From Candidatus Uhrbacteria bacterium (GTDB lineage: Bacteria > Patescibacteriota > Patescibacteriia > UBA9934 > UBA9568), in contig DNKR01000023.1 in NCBI GenBank assembly GCA_003497135.1, positions 1-27,079 on the forward strand: a stretch of 27,079 nucleotides of DNA, written 5' to 3'. The translations under genes and the position numbers were made by a program. The notes under the pieces were generated by a model. That model worked only from the letters and a program-made list of their open reading frames with translations. It searched no databases and had not been told where the DNA came from. This document shows positions 14,761-22,487 of this stretch, piece after piece; the stretch's first letter is position 1; the number at the start of each line of letters is the position of its first letter.

Positions 14761-14783
14761 TTTAATTAATGTAAATTATAATT

Positions 14784-15158
14784 TTAGCTTGAGTACTCAG
14801 TCCGTCTTGGGTCATGGTCCCGCTTTTTTTTAAAATTCCAAGCAGCTTTTCTTGGATCAAACCAACCATCTTTACACATCCATGCAAAAAGTTTATCTGG
14901 TCTCAAGTATTTAATACTTTCATAATTTAGTTGTTTTATTTGCTCTTGATCGTTAACGAAAACAAAAACATTCCTATTTTTTTGAAGACTTCTCACAAAG
15001 ACTGCGTCTTTTACCGTGCAAGCATAAAAACATTCAAATGGAAGCGGAACGCTGGTTGTATCAAGTGAGCGAATTCTTTGCTCAAGATTAGTGGTTCTTC
15101 CGATCTTCACATAACCTGGCATTGCTTCATTTATAAGAATATAGATTATTTCATTCAT
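14784..15158 (-). CDS. GIY-YIG (T5orf172-like) nuclease-family protein
   Basis: 124 aa. The N-terminus matches a T5orf172-type GIY-YIG domain: IIYILINEAMPGYVKIGRTTNLEQRIRSLDTTSVPLPFECFYACTV. The Gly-Tyr, Lys-x-Gly-Arg, Arg core is there. The usual C-terminal half (the EKxLHxxFxxxR-REFF stretch with the catalytic Glu) cannot be recognised; after KDAVFVRSLQ the sequence differs. The rest (residues about 60-124) is not familiar and ends in charged RRTEYSS. It is either a diverged or truncated family member, possibly inactive as a nuclease. It precedes mod by 23 bases, so it may be part of the R-M operon or an independent small nuclease. Confidence 0.75.
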   Translation of the reverse strand: MNEIIYILINEAMPGYVKIGRTTNLEQRIRSLDTTSVPLPFECFYACTVKDAVFVRSLQKNRNVFVFVNDQEQIKQLNYESIKYLRPDKLFAWMCKDGWFDPRKAAWNFKKKRDHDPRRTEYSS

Positions 15159-15243
15159 ATTTATATTTATCTTTACCCAATATGTTTACTTTACCCGCTC
15201 AAACCGAAAAAATCAACATTCAAAAACCAACTACAGGCTCATT

Positions 15244-16527
15244 TTATTTCAACAAATCATCAAGTTCACACGATAACAGAGCTGATTTATTAAGCACAAT
15301 TTGCTCTCTCTGATTGAGTTTTTCAGCTGTCATCCGAATAACTTTAGTAATAATGACATCACCGAGCATTACATCATTAGTTTTTTTGAAATACTTCTCG
15401 TTTTTTTGATAGAAAAGAGTCGCGTACTGCTTGAGTTTTTCCTCCGAAGTCTTACGGCTACTCCTACCATTGCTTCTAAATTCAATCTTATCATCTAACT
15501 TTTTATCTGCTTTGATCTGTAAATCTCCTTCTCGAAAATCAATCCAGTAATTACTGATCCGATAATCAATCCTGACTGATCCGCCATCTTCGGTCGTATA
15601 CCAATATACAAAAGAAAAATTATCAGTGTGGAAATCCTGATTAATGCCAATACTTTCCAGTTCTGTTATTGTGCGGATCTTATAGTCATCCAAAAGCCGC
15701 AAATAACTTTCTCGCCAATTTTTGAGCCAATTCCCGATAAAAGTTTTGTTCACGAACAACGGCCCAAGATCCTGCTCAAGATTTTTATCGCTTACTTTAT
15801 TCATCTGAAGCGTGAGCTTATCAAACAGCGCACGAGGGTCTTTCACATCAATGCCCTTGGCAATAAGATAATCAAAGTCCGGCACTACCTTTTTGCCCAT
15901 GTACCAGAGCAGGTCATAAATATCACGGCCTTTTTCCTCATATTTATCCCTGCCAATACCGCGTGTCCCTCGCAAGAAAATGGCAGCAAGCTTGCTTGCC
16001 ATTAAAGATGCCATGTTATAAGTGATAATGACAAAAGAAAGCTGGTCGCGATTTATTGGGCGGCGCTCTATTACCGTTTTTGGCGCAACGAAGTGATTAA
16101 GATCAATTTTTACATGTATCTGTTTTGATGTGTGGCCGAAGCCAAGTTCTTCACCGACATAGAATTTGAGCAGTAATCCTCGGCCAGCGGTGATTTTGGC
16201 TGTCATAAAATCAGCGCCTGCGCCATAGGTGTTAAAGAAATACTCTTCAACTTCTTTTTTCAACTCTTCCAAAAATTTTTCGTTTACCGAATGAGAAATT
16301 TCAAAATCCAAATCAACCGACATGCGATCAAGTCCATAAATGATGCGCAGAGCCGAACCGCCGTACATAATCCAGCTGTTATATTCCTGATGATTGTAAA
16401 TAAAGTTGAGAACATAATACTGCAATTCTTCTTTAAGTGCGTTGCGCAGCGTTTCTGCATCAAGACCGCCATAAGTTGCAACATCTTCAACCTTTCTTTT
16501 TAAGATAGTTGTTATCAGTTCACTCAT
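15244..16527 (-). CDS. AbiEii/AbiGii-family nucleotidyltransferase toxin
   Basis: 427 aa. The nucleotidyltransferase core is clear: MYGGSALRIIYGLDRMSVDLDFEI (residues about 53-76) contains the GGSALR motif and DLD metal-binding pair, and HVKIDLNHFV and RDIYDLLWY follow. AbiEii is the toxin of type IV toxin-antitoxin/abortive-infection systems; it acts as a nucleotidyltransferase on RNA in well-studied relatives. The start ATG is 8 bases inside the 3' end of the upstream abiEi-like gene. The C-terminal half after about residue 290 (KNWRESYLRLLDDYKIRTIT onwards) is larger than in short relatives. This is the last gene before an 85-base gap. Confidence 0.85.
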   Translation of the reverse strand: MSELITTILKRKVEDVATYGGLDAETLRNALKEELQYYVLNFIYNHQEYNSWIMYGGSALRIIYGLDRMSVDLDFEISHSVNEKFLEELKKEVEEYFFNTYGAGADFMTAKITAGRGLLLKFYVGEELGFGHTSKQIHVKIDLNHFVAPKTVIERRPINRDQLSFVIITYNMASLMASKLAAIFLRGTRGIGRDKYEEKGRDIYDLLWYMGKKVVPDFDYLIAKGIDVKDPRALFDKLTLQMNKVSDKNLEQDLGPLFVNKTFIGNWLKNWRESYLRLLDDYKIRTITELESIGINQDFHTDNFSFVYWYTTEDGGSVRIDYRISNYWIDFREGDLQIKADKKLDDKIEFRSNGRSSRKTSEEKLKQYATLFYQKNEKYFKKTNDVMLGDVIITKVIRMTAEKLNQREQIVLNKSALLSCELDDLLK

Positions 16528-17131
16528 ATTTTTTAATCATTGCATAAAATTTTTCCTGCTCGTTTTTATCCATCTCATCAATGTCTATCCGTAACTCTTC
16601 GATTAGCGCCTTGATACTCCCAGAAGAAACACTACGGAACTGATTCGTTCTGAAATACAACAAATCAAACAATGCCTTTGAGGGCGCGGCGATAAAAAAA
16701 ACAAACTTTCCATTGGACAGAGAAAAATCAGAAAATAATTCTTTCTTAATTGACCGGTATGAGAAGTTGCCGGCCTTTGTCTGGTATTCTCTTGTCACTT
16801 TCGGCGTCACTGAAGTAATGGAGTGAATAGCTTCAGTGGTGAGATTATAATACTGAAGGGCGGCCCATGAACTCACATATGACGGCGTGCGAATGACATT
16901 GGCAAGATAGAATGAATAAGAAACATCATTTTTATTTTTTTCAAAAAAATCTGCTGATATGTAAAGACCTCTTTTAAGCTGAACAAGTTCCTTGTATTTC
17001 AAAAACCGGCTAATATAGGTATTAACCGTAGAATCCTTAAGTCCAAGCTGTTTTCCAAGCTGGTAAACTGTATCTTTCCCGAAGTGGGGTAAGGATTTAA
17101 GCTGTTCTAAAAGGTTTTTTCGGCTTTTCAT
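16520..17131 (-). CDS. AbiEi-family antitoxin/regulator of an AbiE-type system
   Basis: 203 aa. The N-terminal region is a winged HTH (DTVYQLGKQLGLKDSTVNTYISRFLKYKELVQLKRGLYISADFF), followed by a domain of the AbiEi type (YVSSWAALQYYNL, AAPSKALFDLLYF). AbiEi binds inverted repeats at its promoter and represses the operon; it blocks toxicity of AbiEii. A promoter with a near-palindrome sits within 45 bases of the start. It overlaps the toxin gene by eight bases, and its ATG overlaps the stop of a 50-codon ORF (ATGA). Confidence 0.8.
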   Translation of the reverse strand: MKSRKNLLEQLKSLPHFGKDTVYQLGKQLGLKDSTVNTYISRFLKYKELVQLKRGLYISADFFEKNKNDVSYSFYLANVIRTPSYVSSWAALQYYNLTTEAIHSITSVTPKVTREYQTKAGNFSYRSIKKELFSDFSLSNGKFVFFIAAPSKALFDLLYFRTNQFRSVSSGSIKALIEELRIDIDEMDKNEQEKFYAMIKKYE

Positions 17132-17280
17132 ATACTTGACATTAGTGTATCATATATGAAACGGTAAGTCAACCACTTTGCTCGTTGACTAATAATCTCA
17201 GGACTTCCATACTCAAAAACAAACCGGTTGGCTGGTTCATTTTTTAAGAGCCCAATAATTTGTTCTTTATCTTTATACAC
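17128..17280 (-). CDS. Possible 50-aa protein with stop overlapping abiEi start
   Basis: From GTG at 17280, a 50-residue frame is open: MYKDKEQIIGLLKNEPANRF, then VFEYGSPEIISQRAKWLTYR, then FIYDTLMSSI. Its TGA overlaps the abiEi ATG (ATGA), as in real operons, and it starts eight bases after the TrmB-like gene stop. The composition is protein-like (hydrophobic and charged residues alternate, no repeats). I do not recognise a family. Against it: GTG start, no clear ribosome binding site at normal spacing, and the abiE promoter lies in its last 15 codons. It could also be the remnant of a longer gene. Confidence 0.4.
   Translation of the reverse strand: MYKDKEQIIGLLKNEPANRFVFEYGSPEIISQRAKWLTYRFIYDTLMSSI
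17144..17172 (-). promoter_or_regulatory. Promoter and candidate operator of the AbiE operon
   Basis: TTGACT (17167-17172), 17 bases, TACACT (17144-17149) on the minus strand, ending 12 bases before the abiEi ATG. The spacer contains TCATATATGA, a perfect 10-base palindrome, and an outer pair TTGAC/GTCAA spans the whole promoter. An AbiEi binding site in this place would repress by blocking RNA polymerase. Confidence 0.6.
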
Positions 17281-17288
17281 TTTCTATA

Positions 17289-18041
17289 CTATCTCCCAAT
17301 CCTGCTGCACGCTCCCCACATTGACTCAAGCAAAACGCGCTGCATGCTTGCGAGCTGTTTGCTTTTGATAATTACTGTTATCAATTTTCCTGAAAATGTA
17401 ACCATTGCGATTGTGTCATTGAAAACGGAAATTTCGCCCTTGACTTTGTCGTCAAGCGAAAGCGGAAGGCGGCAGTACTCTGCTGTTGGTTTTTTGAGTT
17501 TTGATTCGCCAACATGCAAAATCTTTACGCTCGTTTCAAGCTTGTCTGACTTTTTACGCACAGCGCTAAGCATTGAAAAATCAACTGTCTTGTACATCTC
17601 TTCGTAGTTTGTAATCATTATCTGCTCTTCCGGCATTTGTTCAAAGAGCTCTTGAAAATATGCATACAAGGCCTCTGATCCTTCAAAGTATTTAACAACC
17701 GGCTTTTCGCCTCCTGCGCTTTGGACAAGCATTTGAATGCTCATTTTAAGTTCGTGAAGTTTTTCCTCATGCTCGCGAGCTTCGCGCTCAAAATGCGCAA
17801 TTAGCTTTTGCGGTTCTTCTGCGACAAAATATTTCTTTTTCCCGCGGACTGAAAAAGAAAACAGTCCGCGCTTTTGAAGCGCTTCAATTAAATCATACGC
17901 GGCGGTTCTTGAAATACCTGCTGATTTTGCAATGTCTTGCACGCTGGACGGCCCGATTTGAAGAGCCGCCAAATACAAAACAACTTCGCTTTCGGAAAGC
18001 CCAAGGTCTTTTAAAAGCTGTTTGATGTTGTTTAAAGGCAT
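17289..18041 (-). CDS. TrmB-like transcriptional regulator
   Basis: 250 aa. Residues about 1-70 are a winged helix of TrmB type (LLKDLGLSESEVVLYLAALQIGPSSVQDIAKSAGISRTAAYDLIEALQKRGL). A coiled-coil-like helix (HFEREAREHEEKLHELKMSI) follows. The remainder (VVKYFEGSEALYAYFQELFE, then MITNYEEMYKTVDFSML) resembles the phospholipase-D-like effector-binding domain of the family, which senses sugars in archaea. The bacterial ligand is unknown. It starts 30 bases after the ileS stop. An extended -10 (TGG-TACAAT, 18076-18081) and a palindrome ACTGATCAGT lie in the gap, so it may have its own promoter and autoregulation. Confidence 0.8.
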   Translation of the reverse strand: MPLNNIKQLLKDLGLSESEVVLYLAALQIGPSSVQDIAKSAGISRTAAYDLIEALQKRGLFSFSVRGKKKYFVAEEPQKLIAHFEREAREHEEKLHELKMSIQMLVQSAGGEKPVVKYFEGSEALYAYFQELFEQMPEEQIMITNYEEMYKTVDFSMLSAVRKKSDKLETSVKILHVGESKLKKPTAEYCRLPLSLDDKVKGEISVFNDTIAMVTFSGKLITVIIKSKQLASMQRVLLESMWGACSRIGR

Positions 18042-18055
18042 AAACGCGAATCTAA

Positions 18056-18065
18056 ACTGATCAGT
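18056..18065. promoter_or_regulatory. Palindrome in the TrmB-like gene leader, candidate operator
   Basis: ACTGATCAGT is a perfect 10-base palindrome between the ileS stop and the TrmB-like start, 14 bases before the ATG and downstream of an extended -10 at 18076-18084. A winged-helix dimer could bind there; no second copy was seen in the window. Confidence 0.35.
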
Positions 18066-18071
18066 GCGCGC

Positions 18072-20927
18072 CTAAATTGTACCATTTTTCTTGCAACCGA
18101 TCCAAATTTCGCATTCTGCTGTTTTGAATTCCGATTCAAATTCGGTTTCCTGCTTTTCAAATAAAATTTCGTTTGATTGAGTTCCTGACATTATTTCGCC
18201 TTTATGCTCTTCCATGGCTTGTTCAACTTCATGGCTTGCGGAAAACGCATACAAGCTGATTCTGTCGTCCAGTGTCATGCGAGCTTCTTTGCGCATTGCG
18301 TTTGCGCGCCTTATTATCTCGCGAGCGATTCCGTCGCGAATTAATTCCGGCGTCAGCACTGTATCAAGCTCTATTGCATCTTCGCCTTTTTCAAGTATCA
18401 CTTGTTTTACATTGACCTCGTCTTTAATTATCTCTGCAAAAACATCGTCAAGCACAGCGTCAGGCGTTGTGATTGTAAGCGAAGCAAGAGCTTGGCGGAC
18501 AGGCCTGCCGGCTTCGCTTCGCCTTTCCAGTGCGCGCGAAACAATTGAACGCACTTTTGCCATTTTGTTTTCTGTTGCCTCGCTACGGAATTCAGAAAGA
18601 TCAGGCCAATCCTCAAGATGAACAGATAATTTTTCACCGCCAATGTCTTGATAAAGCGACTCTGCAAAAAACGGAGTAAACGGCGCCATTATTTTTGCAA
18701 GATTAATTAAAACCGTCCGCAAGGTCCAAATCGCGCTTTGCAAATCATCGCCCTGGCTTGTTTTGAATCTGTCGCGCGATCTGCGGACATACCAAACAGA
18801 AAGGTCATTGATGAATTCAGCGATTGCTCGGGCTGATTCTGTAACTTTGTATGAATCAAGATTTTTTGTAACATCCTGTGCAACCCCTGAAAGACGCGAC
18901 AAAATCCACATATCAAGCGCGTGCGTTGGTTTTTTGTTCCATGAACCGTCGCGCTTGTCAGCAAACATCAGATAAAAAGTTTTTACATTCCAAAGTATCA
19001 AGAAAACTTTTTTAATAAGTTCTTGCAAATCAGTTTCCGCGAATCTTTTCGGGTCTCCCGGCTGATTAACCGAATAAAAATACCAGCGAACTGAATCAGC
19101 GCCGTAAGTATTCACCATGTTCCATGGATCGATAATGTTTCCAAGGGACTTGGACATTTTCTTTCCTTTTTCATCAAGCACATGCCCCAAACAAATCACA
19201 TTGCGAAACGGCGCTTCTTTTGAAAGAAGCGTGGAAACCGCAAGCAGGGTGTAAAACCATCCGCGGGTCTGGTCAATAGCTTCGGAAATATAGTCAGCAG
19301 GATACGCTTCGCCTGAATCGATTTTTTCTTTGTTCTCAAACGGATAGTGCCATTGCGCGAACTGCATGCATCCTGAATCAAACCAAACATCAGCGACTTC
19401 TGGAATTCTTTTTCTTGTTCCTCCGCAATTGCATGGAATTGTTACATCATCAACATACGGACGATGAGGATCAAAGCTCTCTCCCAAATCTTTGCCGGAT
19501 AATTCAGCGAGCTCTGCCATGCTTCCTATGCAAATTCTGTCTTTACATTTTTCACACTCCCAAATCGGAAGCGGGGTTCCCCAATATCTTTCGCGCGAAA
19601 TCGCCCAATCTTTTACTTCGCGAAGCCATTCTCCAAAACGGCCTTCTTTTATATATTCCGGCTCCCAGTGTATTTTGCTGTTTTCCGCGAGCAGCTTGTC
19701 GCGCATTTGCGACATTTTGATGTACCACGAATCCTTCGCGTAATAAAGCAAAGGAGTTTTGCATCTCCAACAAAACGGATACGAGTGCTTGTACATCATT
19801 GTTTTATACATCAGTCCTCGCGCTTTTAAATCTTCTATAATTTTTGGATCAGCTTCTTTTACAAACAAGTCCGCAAACTCGCCCGCTTGTTCTTTGAATC
19901 TTCCGTTCTCGCCAACCAAATGATATTTTGGCAGATCAAGTTTTGTGCCAAGTTCAAAGTCATCTGCACCGTACATAACTGCCGTATGAACAATTCCCGT
20001 GCCGTCTGCTGTTGAAACAAAATCAGCGGGAACGACATAATGCGCTTTTTTGTCATACTGCACAAACGAATACAGCGGCTCGTATTCAATTCCAGCAAGC
20101 TCTGACCCTTTTTTCTCTTCTGTTATTTCGTAATCGCCAACCGCCACAGAAGTTATTAAATCTTTTGCCATCCAAAAACTTTCATCTGCTTGTTTTACTT
20201 TCGCATAAATAATTTCCGGATGAACCGCAAGCGCGACATTTGAAGGCAAAGTCCACGGTGTTGTTGTCCATGCAAGAAGCGCTGTGTTTTTTTCGCCTTT
20301 AATTCTGAACTTCACAAAAACCGATTCTTCTTCAACATCTTTGTATCCCTGCGCCAACTCATGGCTTGAAAGCGATGTTCCGCATCGAGGACAATACGGG
20401 ACGATTTTGTAGTCCTTATATATAAGCCCTTTGTCCCAAACCTGTTTTATAAACCACCAAAGCGATTCAATATACTCCGGCATGTATGTAATGTAAGCGT
20501 CTTGCATATCAAGCCAAAAGCCAATGCGCTCTGTCAGCTTTACCCAGTCGTCCAAATATTTCCAAACGCTTCTTTTGCATGCTTCGTTAAAAGCCGCAAT
20601 GCCGAATTTTTCAATATCTTGTTTTGAATGAAAACCAAGCTGTTTTTCAACTTCAAGTTCAACAGGAAGTCCTTGCGTGTCCCAACCGGCTTTACGCGCA
20701 ACATGGTACCCGCACATTGTCTTGTATCGCGGAATCAGATCTTTGTATGATCTGGCCTCCACATGGTGAATTCCCGGCCTGCCGTTTGCTGTTGGCGGAC
20801 CTTCAAAAAATACAAACCTGCCTTTTGGCGAATCCTTTTCAAGGGTTTTTTGAAAAATACTCTCTTTTTTCCAAAACGCAAGTATTTCTTCCTCTAATTT
20901 TGGAAAATTCGGCCTGCCATTGTTCAT
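18072..20927 (-). CDS. ileS: Isoleucyl-tRNA synthetase, archaeal/eukaryotic-like class
   Basis: 951 aa from ATG at 20927 (MNNGRPNFPKLEEEILAFWK). Class Ia synthetase: the HIGH-equivalent PPTANGRPGIHH near residue 45, the editing domain in the middle, KMSKS (GKKMSKSLGNI) near residue 590 and an anticodon-binding domain (AEFINDLSVWYVRRSRDRF). The pattern SRERYWGTPLPIW and the Cys pairs (CPRCGTSL, CWRCKTP, CEKCK) belong to the class shared with archaea and eukaryotes, often called IleS2 and associated with mupirocin insensitivity. The enzyme attaches Ile to tRNA-Ile and edits Val. The upstream in-frame ATGs (20960, 20936) overlap or precede a -10 box TATAAT at 20935-20940, so 20927 is chosen. Confidence 0.95.
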   Translation of the reverse strand: MNNGRPNFPKLEEEILAFWKKESIFQKTLEKDSPKGRFVFFEGPPTANGRPGIHHVEARSYKDLIPRYKTMCGYHVARKAGWDTQGLPVELEVEKQLGFHSKQDIEKFGIAAFNEACKRSVWKYLDDWVKLTERIGFWLDMQDAYITYMPEYIESLWWFIKQVWDKGLIYKDYKIVPYCPRCGTSLSSHELAQGYKDVEEESVFVKFRIKGEKNTALLAWTTTPWTLPSNVALAVHPEIIYAKVKQADESFWMAKDLITSVAVGDYEITEEKKGSELAGIEYEPLYSFVQYDKKAHYVVPADFVSTADGTGIVHTAVMYGADDFELGTKLDLPKYHLVGENGRFKEQAGEFADLFVKEADPKIIEDLKARGLMYKTMMYKHSYPFCWRCKTPLLYYAKDSWYIKMSQMRDKLLAENSKIHWEPEYIKEGRFGEWLREVKDWAISRERYWGTPLPIWECEKCKDRICIGSMAELAELSGKDLGESFDPHRPYVDDVTIPCNCGGTRKRIPEVADVWFDSGCMQFAQWHYPFENKEKIDSGEAYPADYISEAIDQTRGWFYTLLAVSTLLSKEAPFRNVICLGHVLDEKGKKMSKSLGNIIDPWNMVNTYGADSVRWYFYSVNQPGDPKRFAETDLQELIKKVFLILWNVKTFYLMFADKRDGSWNKKPTHALDMWILSRLSGVAQDVTKNLDSYKVTESARAIAEFINDLSVWYVRRSRDRFKTSQGDDLQSAIWTLRTVLINLAKIMAPFTPFFAESLYQDIGGEKLSVHLEDWPDLSEFRSEATENKMAKVRSIVSRALERRSEAGRPVRQALASLTITTPDAVLDDVFAEIIKDEVNVKQVILEKGEDAIELDTVLTPELIRDGIAREIIRRANAMRKEARMTLDDRISLYAFSASHEVEQAMEEHKGEIMSGTQSNEILFEKQETEFESEFKTAECEIWIGCKKNGTI

Positions 20928-20934
20928 ATATAGC

Positions 20935-20940
20935 ATTATA
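20935..20940 (-). promoter_or_regulatory. -10 box of the ileS promoter
   Basis: TATAAT on the minus strand, seven bases before the ATG at 20927. No good -35 is seen at 17 bases. A leaderless transcript beginning at or near the ATG is predicted. Confidence 0.5.
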
Positions 20941-21045
20941 TTTTGAGCTGATAGTAGCAAAAGAAATTAAAAGAGGCAAGAACCGCCCCCTCATGTTTCA
21001 TCCTCCTGTGAGGAGGGAATGGCGCAGCAGAACCATGTGGTTGAT

Positions 21046-21097
21046 GAGTGAGGCGGGCACATTTCACATGGGCGGGGAATGAATCCCCGCCCTATGA
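21046..21097. repeat. 52-base GC-rich hairpin repeat, copy A
   Basis: It aligns without gaps with 27016-27067, with 41 of 52 bases identical (hand count). The shared core is GAG-N-GAGGCGGG, then TGGGCGGGG, a seven-base loop and CCCCGCCCTATGA. GGGCGGGGA (21070-21078) pairs with TCCCCGCCC (21084-21092). Loop and outer bases vary while the stem is conserved, typical of REP-like elements. Same orientation as copy B. Confidence 0.65.
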
Positions 21098-21134
21098 AGC
21101 GCGCCGCCGCCCGCGCATAAAACAATGCAACATA

Positions 21135-21198
21135 GGACGGGGTTTTTCCGCCAGAGGCGGATCCGCGTGAATTATTTTGGTGGCGGAATACCCCGTCC
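21135..21198. repeat. 64-base inverted repeat element
   Basis: GGACGGGGT (21135-21143) pairs with ACCCCGTCC (21190-21198); after a small unpaired T/A bulge CCGCCA (21148-21153) pairs with TGGCGG (21181-21186). The 27-base loop holds GAGGCGG and AT-rich sequence. It could fold as DNA or RNA; no coding frame crosses it. A miniature transposable element or a REP variant is possible; I cannot see target duplications. Confidence 0.55.
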
Positions 21199-21285
21199 AT
21201 GTGCAACACATCACCGCATTTCACGGTTTTACACCATGTAACATCCGCAACGCGCCTCGCCTTACTTTCTACTCTCTACCCCTTC

Positions 21286-21294
21286 TGCTATACT
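21286..21294 (+). promoter_or_regulatory. Extended -10 promoter of rpiB
   Basis: TGC-TATACT with TATACT at 21289-21294, eight bases before the rpiB ATG. No consensus -35 at 17 bases. Predicted transcript start is 21301-21303, so the mRNA is leaderless or has a 1-2 base leader. Confidence 0.6.
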
Positions 21295-21302
21295 ATCCGC
21301 AT

Positions 21303-21767
21303 ATGAAAACCACAGCAATTATTTTCGGCGCGGATCACGCGGGATATAAATTAAAACAATTTTTAGCTCGCGAACTGGAAAAATCAGGCAATTATGTGAT
21401 TGATCTTGGCAATGAAAAATTCAACAAAAGCGACGATTATCCGATTTTCGCGCATGCTGTTGCGACAGCTGTTTCAAAAACAAAAAATGTGTTCGGAATT
21501 CTTTTGTGCGGGAACGCTGTTGGAATGTGCATGACTGCGAACAAAGTAAAAGGCGTGAGGGCAGGAATCGGATACAGCGAATACGCATCGCGCACAATGC
21601 GCACTGACGATGACGCGAATGTGCTGTGCATTCCGGCAAGAGCGCTGACAAACAAAAAGGCGCTATCTGTTACAAATACTTTTCTAAATACAAAATTTTC
21701 CAATGCCGCGCGGCACAAGCGAAGATTAAAGCAAGTTAAAAAACTGGAATCAATAACAATGAAATAA
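21303..21767 (+). CDS. rpiB: Ribose-5-phosphate isomerase B-like protein (RpiB/LacAB family)
   Basis: 154 aa from ATG at 21303 (MKTTAIIFGADHAGYKLKQF). The N-terminal GADHAGYKLK phosphate-binding region and the C-G-N-A-V-G-M active-site loop with catalytic Cys (around residue 67) are clear. DVMANKVKGVRAG-like NKVKGVRAGIGYSEYASRTMR follows. The usual RxHNDANVL motif reads RTDDDANVL, so the conserved His is missing; the reaction or specificity may be altered. It interconverts ribose-5-P and ribulose-5-P in the pentose phosphate pathway. The upstream frame extends to 21177 but this is not the start, because the -10 sits right before the ATG. One base separates it from rpe. Confidence 0.85.
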   Translation: MKTTAIIFGADHAGYKLKQFLARELEKSGNYVIDLGNEKFNKSDDYPIFAHAVATAVSKTKNVFGILLCGNAVGMCMTANKVKGVRAGIGYSEYASRTMRTDDDANVLCIPARALTNKKALSVTNTFLNTKFSNAARHKRRLKQVKKLESITMK

Positions 21768-21768
21768 T

Positions 21769-22419
21769 ATGTGCGACAGCGCTATTTTGCCAAGCATTCT
21801 TGTTAACAGCCGCGAGGAATTTGAACAACGGCTGGAAATTATAAAAGGACTTTCAGACGAAGTTCATTTTGATATTCTTGACGGATCAATGTTTAAAACC
21901 TCATCATGGTTTGATACAAAAGCAATTGCGGAAATCGGCGGTAAATTCAATTTTGAAATTCATCTCATGGTAGAAAATCCTCTTCAAATAATAGAAACTT
22001 GCACCGGAGCAAAAAATATTCATCGCGCGATTGTGCACGCTGAACTGGACAGACCTGTTGGAGTGATACTTGAATGGATAAAAGACAAGTTCAAACTTAA
22101 AGCTGGCATAGCGCTGAACCCTGAAACTCCAATAGAAGAAGTTCGCGCGCATCTTGATGAAATTGACCAGCTTACAATTATGGGAGTGCATCCCGGCGCA
22201 TCAGGACGCGAAATGGAACGCGGAATAATAGAAAAAATAAAAACAATCAGAAAATTGTATCCTAACTTGTGCGTTGAAATAGACGGGGCTGTAAAAGAAG
22301 ACAATATAACCGAACTCGCGCAAATCGGCGCTAATAGATTTGTGATCGGATCGGGTATTTTTGAATCTGAAAAGCCAAAAGAAGCGCTTAATTCCCTGTT
22401 GGATAAACTGGGAATATAA
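21769..22419 (+). CDS. Ribulose-phosphate 3-epimerase-family protein
   Basis: 216 aa TIM barrel. Recognisable parts: APSI-like LPSILV, HFDILDG (His/Asp metal ligands), EIHLMVENP (His), MGVHPGASGREM and EIDGAV (Asp). These match Rpe, which interconverts ribulose-5-P and xylulose-5-P using a divalent metal. Two places differ from the usual family: the loop after DILDG lacks the HFVPN/GHF pattern, and the phosphate-binding loop is VHPGASG rather than VNPGFGG. So a diverged Rpe or a related sugar-phosphate epimerase is possible. It starts one base after rpiB, so co-transcribed. Confidence 0.85.
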   Translation: MCDSAILPSILVNSREEFEQRLEIIKGLSDEVHFDILDGSMFKTSSWFDTKAIAEIGGKFNFEIHLMVENPLQIIETCTGAKNIHRAIVHAELDRPVGVILEWIKDKFKLKAGIALNPETPIEEVRAHLDEIDQLTIMGVHPGASGREMERGIIEKIKTIRKLYPNLCVEIDGAVKEDNITELAQIGANRFVIGSGIFESEKPKEALNSLLDKLGI

Positions 22420-22422
22420 TCC

Positions 22423-22451
22423 TTGCAGGTTTTTATTTTTGCTGATATAAT
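22423..22451 (+). promoter_or_regulatory. Promoter of the cupredoxin gene
   Basis: TTGCAG (22423-22428), 17 bases, TATAAT (22446-22451), with TG one base before the -10 (extended -10). The leader to the ATG at 22488 is about 30 bases, AT-rich, with no Shine-Dalgarno sequence. Confidence 0.7.
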
Positions 22452-22487
22452 AAAACTTGCTAAATAATAAAATCATTAATTAATCTT

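Larger units (their letters stand above)
20961..21302. other. Divergent intergenic region packed with hairpin repeats
   Basis: 342 bases between ileS (minus) and rpiB (plus) without a gene that I can support. From left to right: a small hairpin with arms CCTCCT/AGGAGG (21002-21016); the 52-base hairpin repeat (21046-21097); a GC-rich stretch GCGCGCCGCCGCCCGCGC (21099-21116); a 64-base inverted repeat (21135-21198) with CCGCCAGAGGCGG in its loop side; then a pyrimidine-rich stretch leading to the rpiB promoter (about 21255-21294). Composition is clearly richer in G+C than the neighbours. No tRNA or known riboswitch was recognised. Confidence 0.7.

Noticed and set aside
20990..21100. CRISPR array or attachment site in the ileS-rpiB gap
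   Set aside because: No regular repeat-spacer pattern was found; the repeats are hairpins of different types without equal spacing.
21177..21302. N-terminal extension of RpiB
   Set aside because: The extension runs through the inverted repeat and the -10 box, and homologs begin at MKTTAIIFGADHAG.
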